Below, piece by piece: positions 17,145-25,222 of a DNA stretch of 64,000 nucleotides. Source of the DNA: DAISWO01 sp036826295 (GTDB lineage Bacteria; Patescibacteriota; Saccharimonadia; Saccharimonadales; JAGQNJ01); assembly GCA_036826295.1 (NCBI GenBank), contig DAISWO010000002.1:62001-126000 (forward strand), read 5' to 3'. How positions within the stretch are numbered: position 1 is the stretch's first letter; every line of letters starts with the position of its first letter. The notes under the pieces were generated by a model, which saw only the letters and a list, made by a program, of their open reading frames with translations, did not search any database and was not told the DNA's origin. Made by a program: the position numbers and the translations under genes.

Positions 17145-17681
17145 ATGAGTAGAATAGGAAGATTACCAATAACAATGCCCAGTAATGTAACTTTGTCTGT
17201 AGACAACGACGTTATTAAAGTTACAGGGCCAAAGGGTGAATTATCAGAGCAAATTTTAAGTGGTGTCAAGATTATCCAAGAAGAAAATTTAATTACAGTA
17301 CAAAGATTATCTGATTCAAAAATTGACAAGTCGAATCACGGACTCATGCGCAGTCTAATAAATAATATGGTTGTCGGTGTAACAGAAGGTTTCAAAAAAG
17401 AGCTTGAAGTAACAGGTGTTGGATTTAGGGTTGCGGTGTCCGGCAACATGCTTAAGCTGAAGGTCGGATTTTCTCACGATATCGAATACAAATTTCCTGA
17501 TGGAATCAATGTATCTGTCGAGCAGAATAAGATCACTGTAGAAGGCATAAGCAAACAACAAGTAGGTCAGACTGCTGCCGAGATTAGGTCATTCAAAAAA
17601 CCTGAACCTTATAAAGGTAAGGGTATAAGTTATGTAGGCGAAAGAATACTGCGCAAAAGCGGAAAGTCAGGTAAGGAATAG
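17145..17681 (+). CDS. rplF: 50S ribosomal protein L6
   Basis: 178 residues, normal. MSRIGRLPITMPSNV start, GVTEGFKKELEVTGVGFR in the middle and the RNA-binding end PEPYKGKGISYVGERI confirm L6. Begins one base after rpsH. Confidence 0.97.
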   Translation: MSRIGRLPITMPSNVTLSVDNDVIKVTGPKGELSEQILSGVKIIQEENLITVQRLSDSKIDKSNHGLMRSLINNMVVGVTEGFKKELEVTGVGFRVAVSGNMLKLKVGFSHDIEYKFPDGINVSVEQNKITVEGISKQQVGQTAAEIRSFKKPEPYKGKGISYVGERILRKSGKSGKE

Positions 17682-17690
17682 GTAAATATT

Positions 17691-18041
17691 ATGAATAGAC
17701 TATTTGATAAAAAAACTAACTTACAACGAAGAAAAATCCGCATACGTAAACGCGTATCTGGAACTGCAGTTAGGCCGCGAATGAGTGTTAGCATTAGCAA
17801 CAAGAACATCACAGTCCAACTTATTGACGACGAAAAACACAATACCTTGGTCGATCTAAATACATTCAAGATCAAGGATAAAAACATGTCAGAAAAAGCA
17901 ATCCAAGCTGGTACCGAGATTGCCAAGAAAGCCAAGGCAAAAAAGATAACTACAGTGGTGTTTGACCGTAACGGTAAACTATATCACGGACGAATTAAAG
18001 CTCTTGCAGACGCTGCTAGAAAAGAAGGATTGGAGTTTTAA
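17691..18041 (+). CDS. rplR: 50S ribosomal protein L18
   Basis: 116 residues. RIRKRVSGTAVRPRMSVSISNKNI and the C-terminal FDRNGKLYHGRIKALADAARKEGLEF fit L18, a 5S rRNA binder. Stop followed immediately by the rpsE ATG. Confidence 0.97.
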   Translation: MNRLFDKKTNLQRRKIRIRKRVSGTAVRPRMSVSISNKNITVQLIDDEKHNTLVDLNTFKIKDKNMSEKAIQAGTEIAKKAKAKKITTVVFDRNGKLYHGRIKALADAARKEGLEF

Positions 18042-18593
18042 ATGTATCAAAAACAAACTGACAGAAAAAATGTATTTGAAGAGAAGCAATTTGACGAACG
18101 TATGGTACACATCGATAGGGTTGCTCGAGTTGTAAAGGGTGGTCGTCGATTTAGGTTCAGAGCCTTAGTAATCGTCGGGGATCACAAAGGAAAAATTGGT
18201 GTTGGTACATCTAAAGGCGCGGACGTGACGACAGCCGTAACGAAAGCCACAGATGTCGCTAAGAAGAATATGGTCCAGATTAGTTTATACAATGATACGA
18301 TTCCTCATGAATCACAAGCCAAAGTCAGCGGAGCAAAAATTCTAGTCAAGCCTGCCAGTCCAGGTACTGGCCTAATCGCTGGTGGTGTGGTCCGAGTTGT
18401 GTTAGAAGTAGCCGGAATTAAAAATGCACTTTCAAAATCCTTGGGTTCAAGCAACAAGATTAATATCGCATATGCGACGGTAGAAGCACTAAAAGCCATA
18501 GAACCTATGAAAAATTGGGTCACAACGGATGATAAGCCTTCGCAGAAACGACCAATATCAAAATCAAAAGTTATTGCCGAGGTTAAAAAATGA
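18042..18593 (+). CDS. rpsE: 30S ribosomal protein S5
   Basis: 183 residues. VVKGGRRFRFRALVIVGDHKG (double-stranded RNA binding) and PGTGLIAGGVVRVVLEVAGI signatures are intact. Decoding fidelity protein. In most bacteria rpmD (L30) follows; here rplO overlaps directly by ATGA, so L30 is absent from its usual place, as in Patescibacteria generally. Confidence 0.97.
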   Translation: MYQKQTDRKNVFEEKQFDERMVHIDRVARVVKGGRRFRFRALVIVGDHKGKIGVGTSKGADVTTAVTKATDVAKKNMVQISLYNDTIPHESQAKVSGAKILVKPASPGTGLIAGGVVRVVLEVAGIKNALSKSLGSSNKINIAYATVEALKAIEPMKNWVTTDDKPSQKRPISKSKVIAEVKK

Positions 18594-19051
18594 AATACAA
18601 CGAACTTGATCTAAAAAGTTACAAGAATACTCGTCGTAAAGGACGAGGTATTGGATCCGGTGCCGGCAAAACAGCTGGGCGTGGTACTAAAGGTCAGAAT
18701 TCTAGATCGGGCGGCGGCGTTAGAATAGGTTTTGAAGGTGGACAAACACCTTTAATGCAGAAGATGCCAAAAAAACGAGGTTTTACATCCCACCGTACGA
18801 AACCTGTAGCAATTACTCTAGATAAACTAAGCCTAATCAAGGGTAAAGTCACAAATTCTAGTGTTTACGAAGCTAAACTAGTCAGTGATCTATATCTGCC
18901 AATCAAGGTCTTGTCAGCTAAAGAACCAATAACAAAAATGACAATAGAACTCCAAGCCATATCTAGTGGAGCATTGAAACAACTAGAAAAAGCCGGTGGT
19001 ACGTTTAAAACAATCGATAATCCAAAACGTAGTAAAAAAGAACAAGCCTAG
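18590..19051 (+). CDS. rplO: 50S ribosomal protein L15
   Basis: 153 residues. RRKGRGIGSGAGKTAGRGTKGQ is the N-terminal signature, followed by FEGGQTPLMQKMPKKRGF. Late 50S assembly protein. Overlaps rpsE (ATGA). Followed by 47 bases with a TATAAT box (19070-19075) before secY. Confidence 0.97.
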   Translation: MKYNELDLKSYKNTRRKGRGIGSGAGKTAGRGTKGQNSRSGGGVRIGFEGGQTPLMQKMPKKRGFTSHRTKPVAITLDKLSLIKGKVTNSSVYEAKLVSDLYLPIKVLSAKEPITKMTIELQAISSGALKQLEKAGGTFKTIDNPKRSKKEQA

Positions 19052-19069
19052 AGCTTCAAAATCAAGTAT

Positions 19070-19075
19070 TATAAT
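19070..19075 (+). promoter_or_regulatory. Possible -10 box of secY
   Basis: TATAAT within AGTATTATAATACT between rplO and secY; no good -35. It would give a leader of about 17 nt containing AGAGGG before the secY ATG. It could uncouple secY from the ribosomal genes. Confidence 0.35.
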
Positions 19076-19098
19076 ACTATTAACTAATAGAGGGTTTC

Positions 19099-20592
19099 AT
19101 GAGCTGGAAAACAATATGGCAGTCTTTCAAGAACAAGGATATGCGAAAACGTATATTTGCGGTACTTGGAATGTTATTCATCTTCCGAGTTTTAGCTCAT
19201 ATACCAATTCCATTAGCTGACGGAGAAACTCTTAAACAGATTCTAGAAACCTTATTTGCTTCGGAAAACCGACCTCAGCTTCTTAGTTTTATCGATGTAT
19301 TGTCGGGCGGTGCTCTGGCGAACTTTTCTATAATGTTAGTTGGGCTAGGGCCATACATTAATGCCTCGATTATCATGCAATTACTAACGAAAGCTATTCC
19401 AAAACTTGAGACACTGAACAAAGAGGGTGAATACGGTCGCAAGAAAATCAATCAATACACTAGGATGCTGGCATTACCACTAGCCGTGGTGCAATCAATA
19501 GGAACAATCTTTTTAGTAAGGCAAACTGCCAGCCAAATTGGGGGGTTGGGCGATATTACAGCCAACACATCTATTTCGCAGTGGGCCTTGATGATAACAG
19601 CCTTAACTGGTGGTGCAATGCTTCTAATGTGGCTCGGAGAGCTAATAACCGAGGAAGGTATCGGTAATGGTATATCGCTAGTAATTACGGTAGGTATCGT
19701 CAGTATGCTTCCTAGCACCATTACTTCAATAGTAAGCGCTATATTCGCGGAAGGCGCACAAACTCGGCTACTTGGTTTCAATCTACCAATCGACACCACA
19801 GCTCTGCTGTACGCGTCCTTAATCTTGGCAACAGTTGTGACGGTAACTGTGCTGGTAGTAAAGCTAAACGAGGCTTCAAGACAGCTTACTATTCACTACG
19901 CTAAACGCGTGCAGGGTAATCGTGCCTACGGTGGCGTTCAAACCACCTTACCAATTAAATTGATAACTGCTGGGGTTATACCGATAATATTCGCTCTGGC
20001 CTTTTTAAGTGTTCCTAGCTTTGCAGGGCAGTTAATGAGCTCCTCGAGCAATCCAAATATCCAAGCACTCGGTGTCAATCTTACGCAATGGTTCCAACAA
20101 CCCACCCCAGAATCATTTGCTAGTGGCGGTCTTCAACCTTATATATATCCATTGGTTTATTTTATATTAGTATTTGCATTTACATTCTTCTATACGAATA
20201 TTACATTCAATTCACAAGAGATAAGTGAAAACTTGCAAAAACAAGGTGGTTTCTTCGCTGGCGTTCGATCTGGTAAACAAACAGAGAAATACCTATCTAG
20301 AATGGTTAACAAATTAACTCTCTTCGGCGCTCTTAGCCTTGGCGCTCTAGCTGTTTTTCCAATCATTCTTCAAGCATTCGTCAATACTAGTATTGCCCTT
20401 GAAGGAACAAGTATCTTGATTCTTGTAGCGGTTGCTCTCGAAACTCTCCGACAAATTGAATCTAGAGCACTCATGGTAACTTATGATCAGTACGATCAAC
20501 CTGATTTCTTCTATGATTCTTCAGAACCTGCCAACGCTGCTACGGGAGGAAGAAGACTAAGATTTCGTGGCCGAAGCAAAATAAAAAAATAA
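19099..20592 (+). CDS. secY: Protein translocase subunit SecY
   Basis: 497-residue channel protein of the general secretion pathway, with ten predicted membrane spans. FRVLAHIPIPL in the first span, the long GPYINASIIMQLL plug/TM2 region, KLNEASRQLTIHYAKR (cytoplasmic ribosome-binding loop) and FFYTNITFNSQEISENLQKQGGF are SecY signatures. About 60 residues longer than E. coli SecY, mainly in periplasmic loops and the tail. adk and map, which commonly follow, are absent here. Confidence 0.97.
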   Translation: MSWKTIWQSFKNKDMRKRIFAVLGMLFIFRVLAHIPIPLADGETLKQILETLFASENRPQLLSFIDVLSGGALANFSIMLVGLGPYINASIIMQLLTKAIPKLETLNKEGEYGRKKINQYTRMLALPLAVVQSIGTIFLVRQTASQIGGLGDITANTSISQWALMITALTGGAMLLMWLGELITEEGIGNGISLVITVGIVSMLPSTITSIVSAIFAEGAQTRLLGFNLPIDTTALLYASLILATVVTVTVLVVKLNEASRQLTIHYAKRVQGNRAYGGVQTTLPIKLITAGVIPIIFALAFLSVPSFAGQLMSSSSNPNIQALGVNLTQWFQQPTPESFASGGLQPYIYPLVYFILVFAFTFFYTNITFNSQEISENLQKQGGFFAGVRSGKQTEKYLSRMVNKLTLFGALSLGALAVFPIILQAFVNTSIALEGTSILILVAVALETLRQIESRALMVTYDQYDQPDFFYDSSEPANAATGGRRLRFRGRSKIKK

Positions 20593-20595
20593 CAC

Positions 20596-20625
20596 TTTAC
20601 AAACAGATACAAAGTAGGCTATAAT
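20596..20625 (+). promoter_or_regulatory. Promoter of infA-rpmJ-rpsMKD-rpoA
   Basis: TTTACA (20596-20601) and TATAAT (20620-20625), 18-base spacer. The 14 bases ACTTTACAAACAGA at 20594-20607 match the tuf promoter exactly. Predicted leader to infA is about 11 nt with no Shine-Dalgarno. Confidence 0.65.
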
Positions 20626-20642
20626 TAGCTCTTGTTATATTT

Positions 20643-20864
20643 ATGACTAAACAAAAGGAAGTAATTGAGCTAGAAGGCAAAATAGTTGAGACGCTTCCAG
20701 GCGCTCAGTTCAAGGTCGAACTAGAGAATGGTCATCAAATTATAGCTCACGTCGCCGGTAAAATGAGGAAATATTTTATCCGCATAGTACCCGGAGACAG
20801 CGTGACGGTCGAGTTGACCCCTTACGACCTAACTAAGGGAAGAATCACCTATCGCAAAACGTAA
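20643..20864 (+). CDS. infA: Translation initiation factor IF-1
   Basis: 73 residues, OB-fold. MTKQKEVIELEGKIVETLPGAQFKVELENGH and AHVAGKMRKYFIRIVPGDSVTVELTPYDLTKGRITYR are diagnostic. Binds the 30S A-site with IF-2/IF-3. First gene after a clear promoter and close to leaderless. Followed by 89 bases holding a hairpin, then rpmJ. Confidence 0.98.
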   Translation: MTKQKEVIELEGKIVETLPGAQFKVELENGHQIIAHVAGKMRKYFIRIVPGDSVTVELTPYDLTKGRITYRKT

Positions 20865-20903
20865 TATTAAAGCAGTGTGTTCGTGTAAAGCGAATCCGCA
20901 TCA

Positions 20904-20923
20904 ATCGTTTACAGCTAAACGAT
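20904..20923 (+). promoter_or_regulatory. Hairpin in the infA-rpmJ gap
   Basis: ATCGTTTA (20904-20911) pairs perfectly with TAAACGAT (20916-20923) around a CAGC loop. No T-run follows, so it is not an intrinsic terminator; it lies 17 bases before the AGAGAGG that serves rpmJ and may be a processing or r-protein regulatory site. Confidence 0.4.
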
Positions 20924-20953
20924 AACCCAATTAAGAGAGGAATATCTAACGGG

Positions 20954-21070
20954 ATGAAAGTGCGTGCAAGTGTAAAAAAGATTAGTCCAGATGACAAAGT
21001 AGTTCGCCGTAAAGGACGAGTCTACATTATTAATAAGCTAAAACCTAAGCATAAACAGAGGCAAGGCTAA
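20954..21070 (+). CDS. rpmJ: 50S ribosomal protein L36 (zinc-free form)
   Basis: 38 residues: MKVRASVKKISPDDKVVRRK and the end PKHKQRQG. The usual Cys at positions 11, 14 and 27 are Ser, Asp and Asn, so this is the C-minus form without zinc. GAGAGG is upstream. It precedes rpsM by two bases, the normal order. Confidence 0.95.
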   Translation: MKVRASVKKISPDDKVVRRKGRVYIINKLKPKHKQRQG

Positions 21071-21072
21071 AC

Positions 21073-21459
21073 ATGGCAAGAATTTCTGGAGTTACTATTC
21101 CAACTGATAAACAGATAGAGATTGCCTTGACTTACGTGTATGGCATCGGCCGAAAAACAAGCCACGATATCGTAGAAAAAGCGAAGATTGATCCTACTAT
21201 CAGAGTTAAGGATTTAACAGACAGTGAGATCTCTAAGATTCAAGATGTAATTAACGAAAATTATTCGGTTGAAGGTGATTTACAACGTGTTGTAACCACT
21301 AACATTAAAAGACTTAAGGATATCGGATCGTATCGAGGATTAAGACATCAACGAAGCCTACCGAGCAGGGGTCAAAGAACAAGGACTAATGCAAGAACCC
21401 GTAGAGGCAAAAAAGTTACCGTAGGTGGCACTAAAGTAAAGGCAGCTACAAAGACATAG
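21073..21459 (+). CDS. rpsM: 30S ribosomal protein S13
   Basis: 128 residues. MARISGVTIPTDKQIEIALTY, YGIGRKTSHDI (helix-hairpin-helix) and the basic end RGLRHQRSLPSRGQRTRTNARTR-R-G confirm S13. Head protein contacting P-site tRNA. Confidence 0.97.
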   Translation: MARISGVTIPTDKQIEIALTYVYGIGRKTSHDIVEKAKIDPTIRVKDLTDSEISKIQDVINENYSVEGDLQRVVTTNIKRLKDIGSYRGLRHQRSLPSRGQRTRTNARTRRGKKVTVGGTKVKAATKT

Positions 21460-21466
21460 GCAATTT

Positions 21467-21925
21467 ATGAAAGACGACAACAAAACAATCGAAACACCAG
21501 AAATTATCGACGATAACGCAGCGGAGAAAGCTGTAGCTGTTGCTCCTGCCACGAAGCGGAAAAAAGTAAAAAGAACTGTTCCTTACGGTCAGATGCATAT
21601 CCTAGCTACGTTCAATAACACAATTATCACTTTTACTGATTCTAAAGGCAATGCATTGACATATAGTAGTGCAGGAGCATGTGGCTTTAGAGGATCGAAA
21701 AAAGGCACAGCCTATGCAGCCCAAATCGCCGCAGAAAAAGCCGCCAACGCAGCAAAGCAAAACTTTGGTTTATCTAAAGTAGATATATTCGTAAAAGGCG
21801 TTGGACTAGGACGAGAAGCAGCAATTCGCACACTGATTAACGCAAATATTAAAGCGGAGAGTATTGCAGACGTTACTGGCGTACCTCACGGTGGTGTTAG
21901 ACCAAAGAAAGCACGGAGAGTATAG
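21467..21925 (+). CDS. rpsK: 30S ribosomal protein S11
   Basis: 152 residues. The family core begins near residue 40 (GQMHILATFNNTIITFTDSKG) and ends GVPHGGVRPKKARRV. The N-terminal 35 residues are an acidic-then-basic extension beyond the common 129-residue length. Platform protein near the Shine-Dalgarno helix. Confidence 0.97.
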   Translation: MKDDNKTIETPEIIDDNAAEKAVAVAPATKRKKVKRTVPYGQMHILATFNNTIITFTDSKGNALTYSSAGACGFRGSKKGTAYAAQIAAEKAANAAKQNFGLSKVDIFVKGVGLGREAAIRTLINANIKAESIADVTGVPHGGVRPKKARRV

Positions 21926-22546
21926 ATGGCCCGAGATAGAAGCAGTATAGTAAAGCAAAGTCGACGTGAAGGTTATGCCTTGCATCCAAAAGCTCATAAA
22001 GCCCTAGTAAAGAAAACTTCGCTACCTGGTAAAGCACCAAATTACCGAGCAAGGAACAAAGACAGCCAATATTCACTACAGTTACGAGAAAAGCAAAAAG
22101 TAAAACGACTTTACGGACTCTTAGAAAAACAATTCAGGAAATTAATGAAAGAAGCTAGCGCAACTAAAGGTCAATCTGGCGAAACACTACTAAAGTATCT
22201 AGAACAACGCGCAGATAATGTAGTCTACCGATCAAGTTTTGCGACAAGCCGTCGCGCAGCTAGACAGCTAGTTACACACGGGCATTTTGAATTAAATGGC
22301 AAAAGATTTGATATTCCATCGATCAGAATTAATCCGGGCGACGTACTAACTGTTCGCGATAAAAGTAAAAAATCCGAGTACTTTAAACTAATTGATGATC
22401 TTAGTCCTGCAGGAGCAGAAGGATCAATCAGTTGGTTGAAAGTAAATAGAAAGAAACTTGAAGTATCTGTTACGGCCCTCCCGCCGCGCGAAGAAGCCGA
22501 ACCAGATATTAACGAGCAATTAATAGTAGAGTATTACTCACGATAA
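21926..22546 (+). CDS. rpsD: 30S ribosomal protein S4
   Basis: 206 residues. The S4 RNA-binding domain (ASRRAARQLVTHGHFELNGKRFDIPS; S here at T-S-R-R-A-A-R) is clear. The N-terminal region lacks the Cys ligands found in zinc-binding S4 forms. Assembly initiator and autoregulator of the alpha operon in other bacteria. Stop separated by 17 bases from rpoA. Confidence 0.97.
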   Translation: MARDRSSIVKQSRREGYALHPKAHKALVKKTSLPGKAPNYRARNKDSQYSLQLREKQKVKRLYGLLEKQFRKLMKEASATKGQSGETLLKYLEQRADNVVYRSSFATSRRAARQLVTHGHFELNGKRFDIPSIRINPGDVLTVRDKSKKSEYFKLIDDLSPAGAEGSISWLKVNRKKLEVSVTALPPREEAEPDINEQLIVEYYSR

Positions 22547-22563
22547 GGGAGGTGAGCAGTCAA

Positions 22564-23499
22564 ATGTCAAAATCAATTTATACACCAGGAGTAGTCACCG
22601 TCGACGATCACAGCAAAACAAGTGCAACGTTCGTCATAGAACCGCTTCATACCGGTTACGGAATGACTCTAGGAAACAGCCTCCGAAGAGTACTATTATC
22701 TAGTATCTCTGGAGCATCAATCACAGCATTTAAAATAGAAGGCGTAACTCACGAATTCACAGGTGTTCCAGGAATCAAAGAAGACGCTGTCGATATTATG
22801 CAAAATCTTAAAGGCGTCAACTTTAAGGTCTTCAGCGAAGAGCCACAAACACTCCGAATTGTTAAAAAAGGTAGCGGAGCAGTTACGGCAAAAGATATTG
22901 AAGTGAATGCGGATGTTGAGATAGTTAATCCAAAGCACGTTATATGTACTATCGATGACTCCAAAGGATCATTTGTTGCTGACATTGTAGTAGAAACAGG
23001 TAGAGGCTATCGTCCGATCGAGGAAGGCGCACTTCGAAAGCCAAGTGATATGATTGCAATTGACGCAATCTTTGGACCAGTACAGAGGGTGAGATATAAA
23101 GTTGAGCATACACGTGTTGGACAAATGACTGACCTAGATAAATTAATTATCGACGTAGACACTGACGGCTCTATTACTCCTAGCGATGCTTTTGAAGAAG
23201 CAGCAGCAATCTTAGTTAACCAATACACAGCTCTAGCCGGCCAAACAAGAGTTAAAGCTGCGGCACCAATTACTGCAGAACCAGAAATTGAAAATGCCGT
23301 GGAAGAACAGACTGAGCTAATGACACCTATAGAGGATCTAAATCTTTCGGCACGAACAACTAATGCGCTAGTGAATAACGATATTCACACACTTAAAGAC
23401 CTTTTTAGTCTAAGCGACATAGAACTTCGCGAGCTGAAGGGCTTTGGATCAAAAGCACTAGATGAAGTAAAAGATAAAATGGCGGAGTTGGAGCTTTAA
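22564..23499 (+). CDS. rpoA: RNA polymerase alpha subunit
   Basis: 311 residues. N-terminal dimerisation domain: FVIEPLHTGYGMTLGNSLRRVLLSS. C-terminal DNA/activator-binding domain: LNLSARTTNALVNNDIHTL then LKGFGSKALDEV. Start at ATG 22564 because AAGGGAGGTGA (22545-22555) is ideally placed; GTG at 22552 is part of that ribosome binding site. Normal operon position between rpsD and rplQ. Confidence 0.98.
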   Translation: MSKSIYTPGVVTVDDHSKTSATFVIEPLHTGYGMTLGNSLRRVLLSSISGASITAFKIEGVTHEFTGVPGIKEDAVDIMQNLKGVNFKVFSEEPQTLRIVKKGSGAVTAKDIEVNADVEIVNPKHVICTIDDSKGSFVADIVVETGRGYRPIEEGALRKPSDMIAIDAIFGPVQRVRYKVEHTRVGQMTDLDKLIIDVDTDGSITPSDAFEEAAAILVNQYTALAGQTRVKAAAPITAEPEIENAVEEQTELMTPIEDLNLSARTTNALVNNDIHTLKDLFSLSDIELRELKGFGSKALDEVKDKMAELEL

Positions 23500-23501
23500 A
23501 G

Positions 23502-23975
23502 ATGCATCGTCACGGATATCAAGGAAGAAAGTTTGGAAGAGAGCGCGACCAGCGCAAGTCTCTAATTAAATCGTTGGCTGATTCTTTGATACTCCACGAA
23601 TCAATTGAGACAACTCTAGAAAAAGCTAAAGAAGTTAACCCATATGTTGAAAAACTAATAACTAAAGCCAAAAAAGGCGGGCTAGCTAACCGACGATACA
23701 TTATCGCTCATCTTCAGACAAAAGAAGCATCGCACAAACTTGTTGATGGTATTGCCCCTCAACTAACTGCTAGAAACAGTGGTCATCTAAGAATTGTCAA
23801 AACTTCATCAAGGCGTGGAGATAATGCACAGCTAGCCAGAATCAGCTTCGTTGATGAACTCAAACAAATCACAGCTGAGACAACTACAGAGAAGCCAAGC
23901 ACTACAGTGAAGCCGAAAAAAACTGTTACTAAAAAGACAGTAGCAAAAAAACCAGTTAAGGCGGAGAAGAAATAG
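23502..23975 (+). CDS. rplQ: 50S ribosomal protein L17
   Basis: 157 residues. MHRHGYQGRKFGRERDQRKSL and the LITKAKKGGLANRRYIIAHL block are L17-typical. A Lys/Thr-rich tail of about 35 residues extends it beyond the common 115-125. Begins two bases after rpoA. Confidence 0.97.
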   Translation: MHRHGYQGRKFGRERDQRKSLIKSLADSLILHESIETTLEKAKEVNPYVEKLITKAKKGGLANRRYIIAHLQTKEASHKLVDGIAPQLTARNSGHLRIVKTSSRRGDNAQLARISFVDELKQITAETTTEKPSTTVKPKKTVTKKTVAKKPVKAEKK

Positions 23976-24416
23976 ATGAAAACTTACAGTGCAAAAAATA
24001 CGGACGTAGAGCGCAAATGGTGGCTTGTTGACGCCTCAGACCTAACTTTAGGAAGATTATCGACAGCTATTGCACAAAAGCTAACTGGTAAAGAAAAGCC
24101 TATGTTCACGCCTCACGTTGATTGCGGAGACTACGTAGTCGTCATTAACTCTGATAAATTAGTTGTAACGGGCGATAAACTAAACAAAAAGACGTATTAT
24201 CGTCACAGTGGATTCCCGGGTAACCTTAAAGAATCAAGCCTTCAAGAGCAAATAGATAAAGATTCTCGAAATGTAATCATATATTCAGTTAAGGGCATGT
24301 TGCCAAAGAATAAACTGCAGGACCCTAGGATCAAAAGACTTAAGGTATATGCCGGTCCTGAACACGATAATACGGCACAACAGCCAACAACTCTAAATCT
24401 TAAGGAAGGTAAATAA
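23976..24416 (+). CDS. rplM: 50S ribosomal protein L13
   Basis: 146 residues. WWLVDASDLTLGRLSTAIAQ, HVDCGDYVVVINSDKLVVTG, and K-G-M-L-P-K-N-K-L with LKVYAGPEHDN are L13 signatures. Early assembly protein. Directly follows rplQ; TAATG overlap with rpsI as in the standard L13-S9 pair. Confidence 0.98.
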   Translation: MKTYSAKNTDVERKWWLVDASDLTLGRLSTAIAQKLTGKEKPMFTPHVDCGDYVVVINSDKLVVTGDKLNKKTYYRHSGFPGNLKESSLQEQIDKDSRNVIIYSVKGMLPKNKLQDPRIKRLKVYAGPEHDNTAQQPTTLNLKEGK

Positions 24417-24817
24417 TGGCTACAAAAAATGCTTACTTTTATGGCCTCGGGCGACGTAAAAGCGCCTCAGCACGAGTGAGAATAACTGGGGGCACTGGCA
24501 AATTTACGATAAATGACAAAACTTCAGAGGAATATTTTGCAAATAGCAAAAACCTACTTAGCGAGTTAACAAAACCTTTTACAGTGGTAGATCTTGTCAA
24601 CAAATTTGATGTTAGTGTAAAAGTTATCGGCGGAGGTCATAGTGGCCAAGCAGATGCCATTATCCTAGGTATTTCAAAAGCACTAGCAGTTATGAATGAA
24701 GATCTTAGAAGTACGCTCCGCCGTGCTGACCTGCTTGGTCGTGATCCAAGAGAAAAAGAACGCAAGAAGTTCGGTCTCAAAGGCGCGCGAAAGCAACGAC
24801 AATTCACAAAGCGTTAA
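24416..24817 (+). CDS. rpsI: 30S ribosomal protein S9
   Basis: 133 residues ending in the invariant KKFGLKGARKQRQFTKR tail that touches the P-site tRNA anticodon loop. YGLGRRKSASARVRI and GGGHSGQADAIILGISKAL are also conserved. Last gene of the ribosomal run; AAAGC-GTTAA-GCTTTT across its stop may be a weak terminator. Confidence 0.98.
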   Translation: MATKNAYFYGLGRRKSASARVRITGGTGKFTINDKTSEEYFANSKNLLSELTKPFTVVDLVNKFDVSVKVIGGGHSGQADAIILGISKALAVMNEDLRSTLRRADLLGRDPREKERKKFGLKGARKQRQFTKR

Positions 24818-24825
24818 GCTTTTAG

Positions 24826-24834
24826 TGTTACAAT
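24826..24834 (+). promoter_or_regulatory. Extended -10, leaderless start of the 24841 gene
   Basis: TGTTACAAT; TACAAT ends 6 bases before the ATG, which places the predicted transcription start on the start codon itself. Confidence 0.65.
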
Positions 24835-24840
24835 TTATTC

Positions 24841-25041
24841 ATGGAACAAAACCCTAGTAAATGTAATGATGCTCGTGTTGTACATGATATCCAGATGCCA
24901 GGAGAACTAGTCGATGGTACTCTATATGACATGCTCCCTGAGGTCACGCCAGAACAGCAAGCAAAATTCGATAGACTTTCGGCACTTGATGAAGAAATGA
25001 AAAGAGCTGGTCCAGATTTTAGCATCCACATTAATACTTGA
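24841..25041 (+). CDS. Small unknown protein
   Basis: 66 residues, acidic, with a helical stretch (TPEQQAKFDRLSALDEEMKRA). Not recognised. Supported by an extended -10 box ending 6 bases before the ATG and by lying alone between rpsI and the next promoter, whose TTGACA overlaps its last codon. Function unknown. Confidence 0.5.
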   Translation: MEQNPSKCNDARVVHDIQMPGELVDGTLYDMLPEVTPEQQAKFDRLSALDEEMKRAGPDFSIHINT

Positions 25042-25066
25042 CATAAAATCTATAAAGCTGTATTGT
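25038..25066 (+). promoter_or_regulatory. Promoter of the Trp-leader / trpS operon
   Basis: Consensus TTGACA (25038-25043), 17-base spacer and TATTGT (25061-25066). Predicted start near 25073, just ahead of the leader ATG at 25076. Confidence 0.8.
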
Positions 25067-25075
25067 CTTATGGTT

Positions 25076-25153
25076 ATGTTACGAAACATTATAAATAGCA
25101 CTTATTGGTTTACCTCCAAATATTCATGGCGGCAAACTTCGTATTGTCTATAA
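25076..25153 (+). CDS. Leader peptide with two Trp codons
   Basis: 25-codon frame starting MLRNIINSTYWFTSKYSWRQ with Trp codons at 25106-25108 and 25127-25129 and several Tyr codons. It starts about 3 bases after the predicted transcription start (an in-frame ATG at 25070 lies at or before it), so it is essentially leaderless. The first Trp codon abuts the 5' arm of hairpin 1:2 of the attenuator. It ends in TAA at 25151-25153, before the terminator. This is the layout of the classical Trp leader; trpS lies at the end of the operon. Confidence 0.75.
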   Translation: MLRNIINSTYWFTSKYSWRQTSYCL

Positions 25154-25200
25154 AATAACAAAATATCAAGAAATTTTAACCGCCACACAGGCGGTTTTTT
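25106..25200 (+). promoter_or_regulatory. Trp attenuator (four-segment)
   Basis: Segment 1 GTTTACCTCCA (25108-25118) pairs with segment 2 TGGCGGCAAAC (25127-25137), 9 of 11 positions. Segment 2 TGGCGG (25127-25132) can instead pair with segment 3 CCGCCA (25181-25186). Segments 3 and 4, AACCGCC (25178-25184) and GGCGGTT (25190-25196), form a terminator followed by TTTT. A ribosome stalled on the first Trp codon would cover segment 1 and free segment 2 to block the terminator. If Trp-tRNA is plentiful, 1:2 and 3:4 form and transcription stops. Confidence 0.8.
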
Positions 25201-25222
25201 AATATTTAAAGGGGAAACTATT

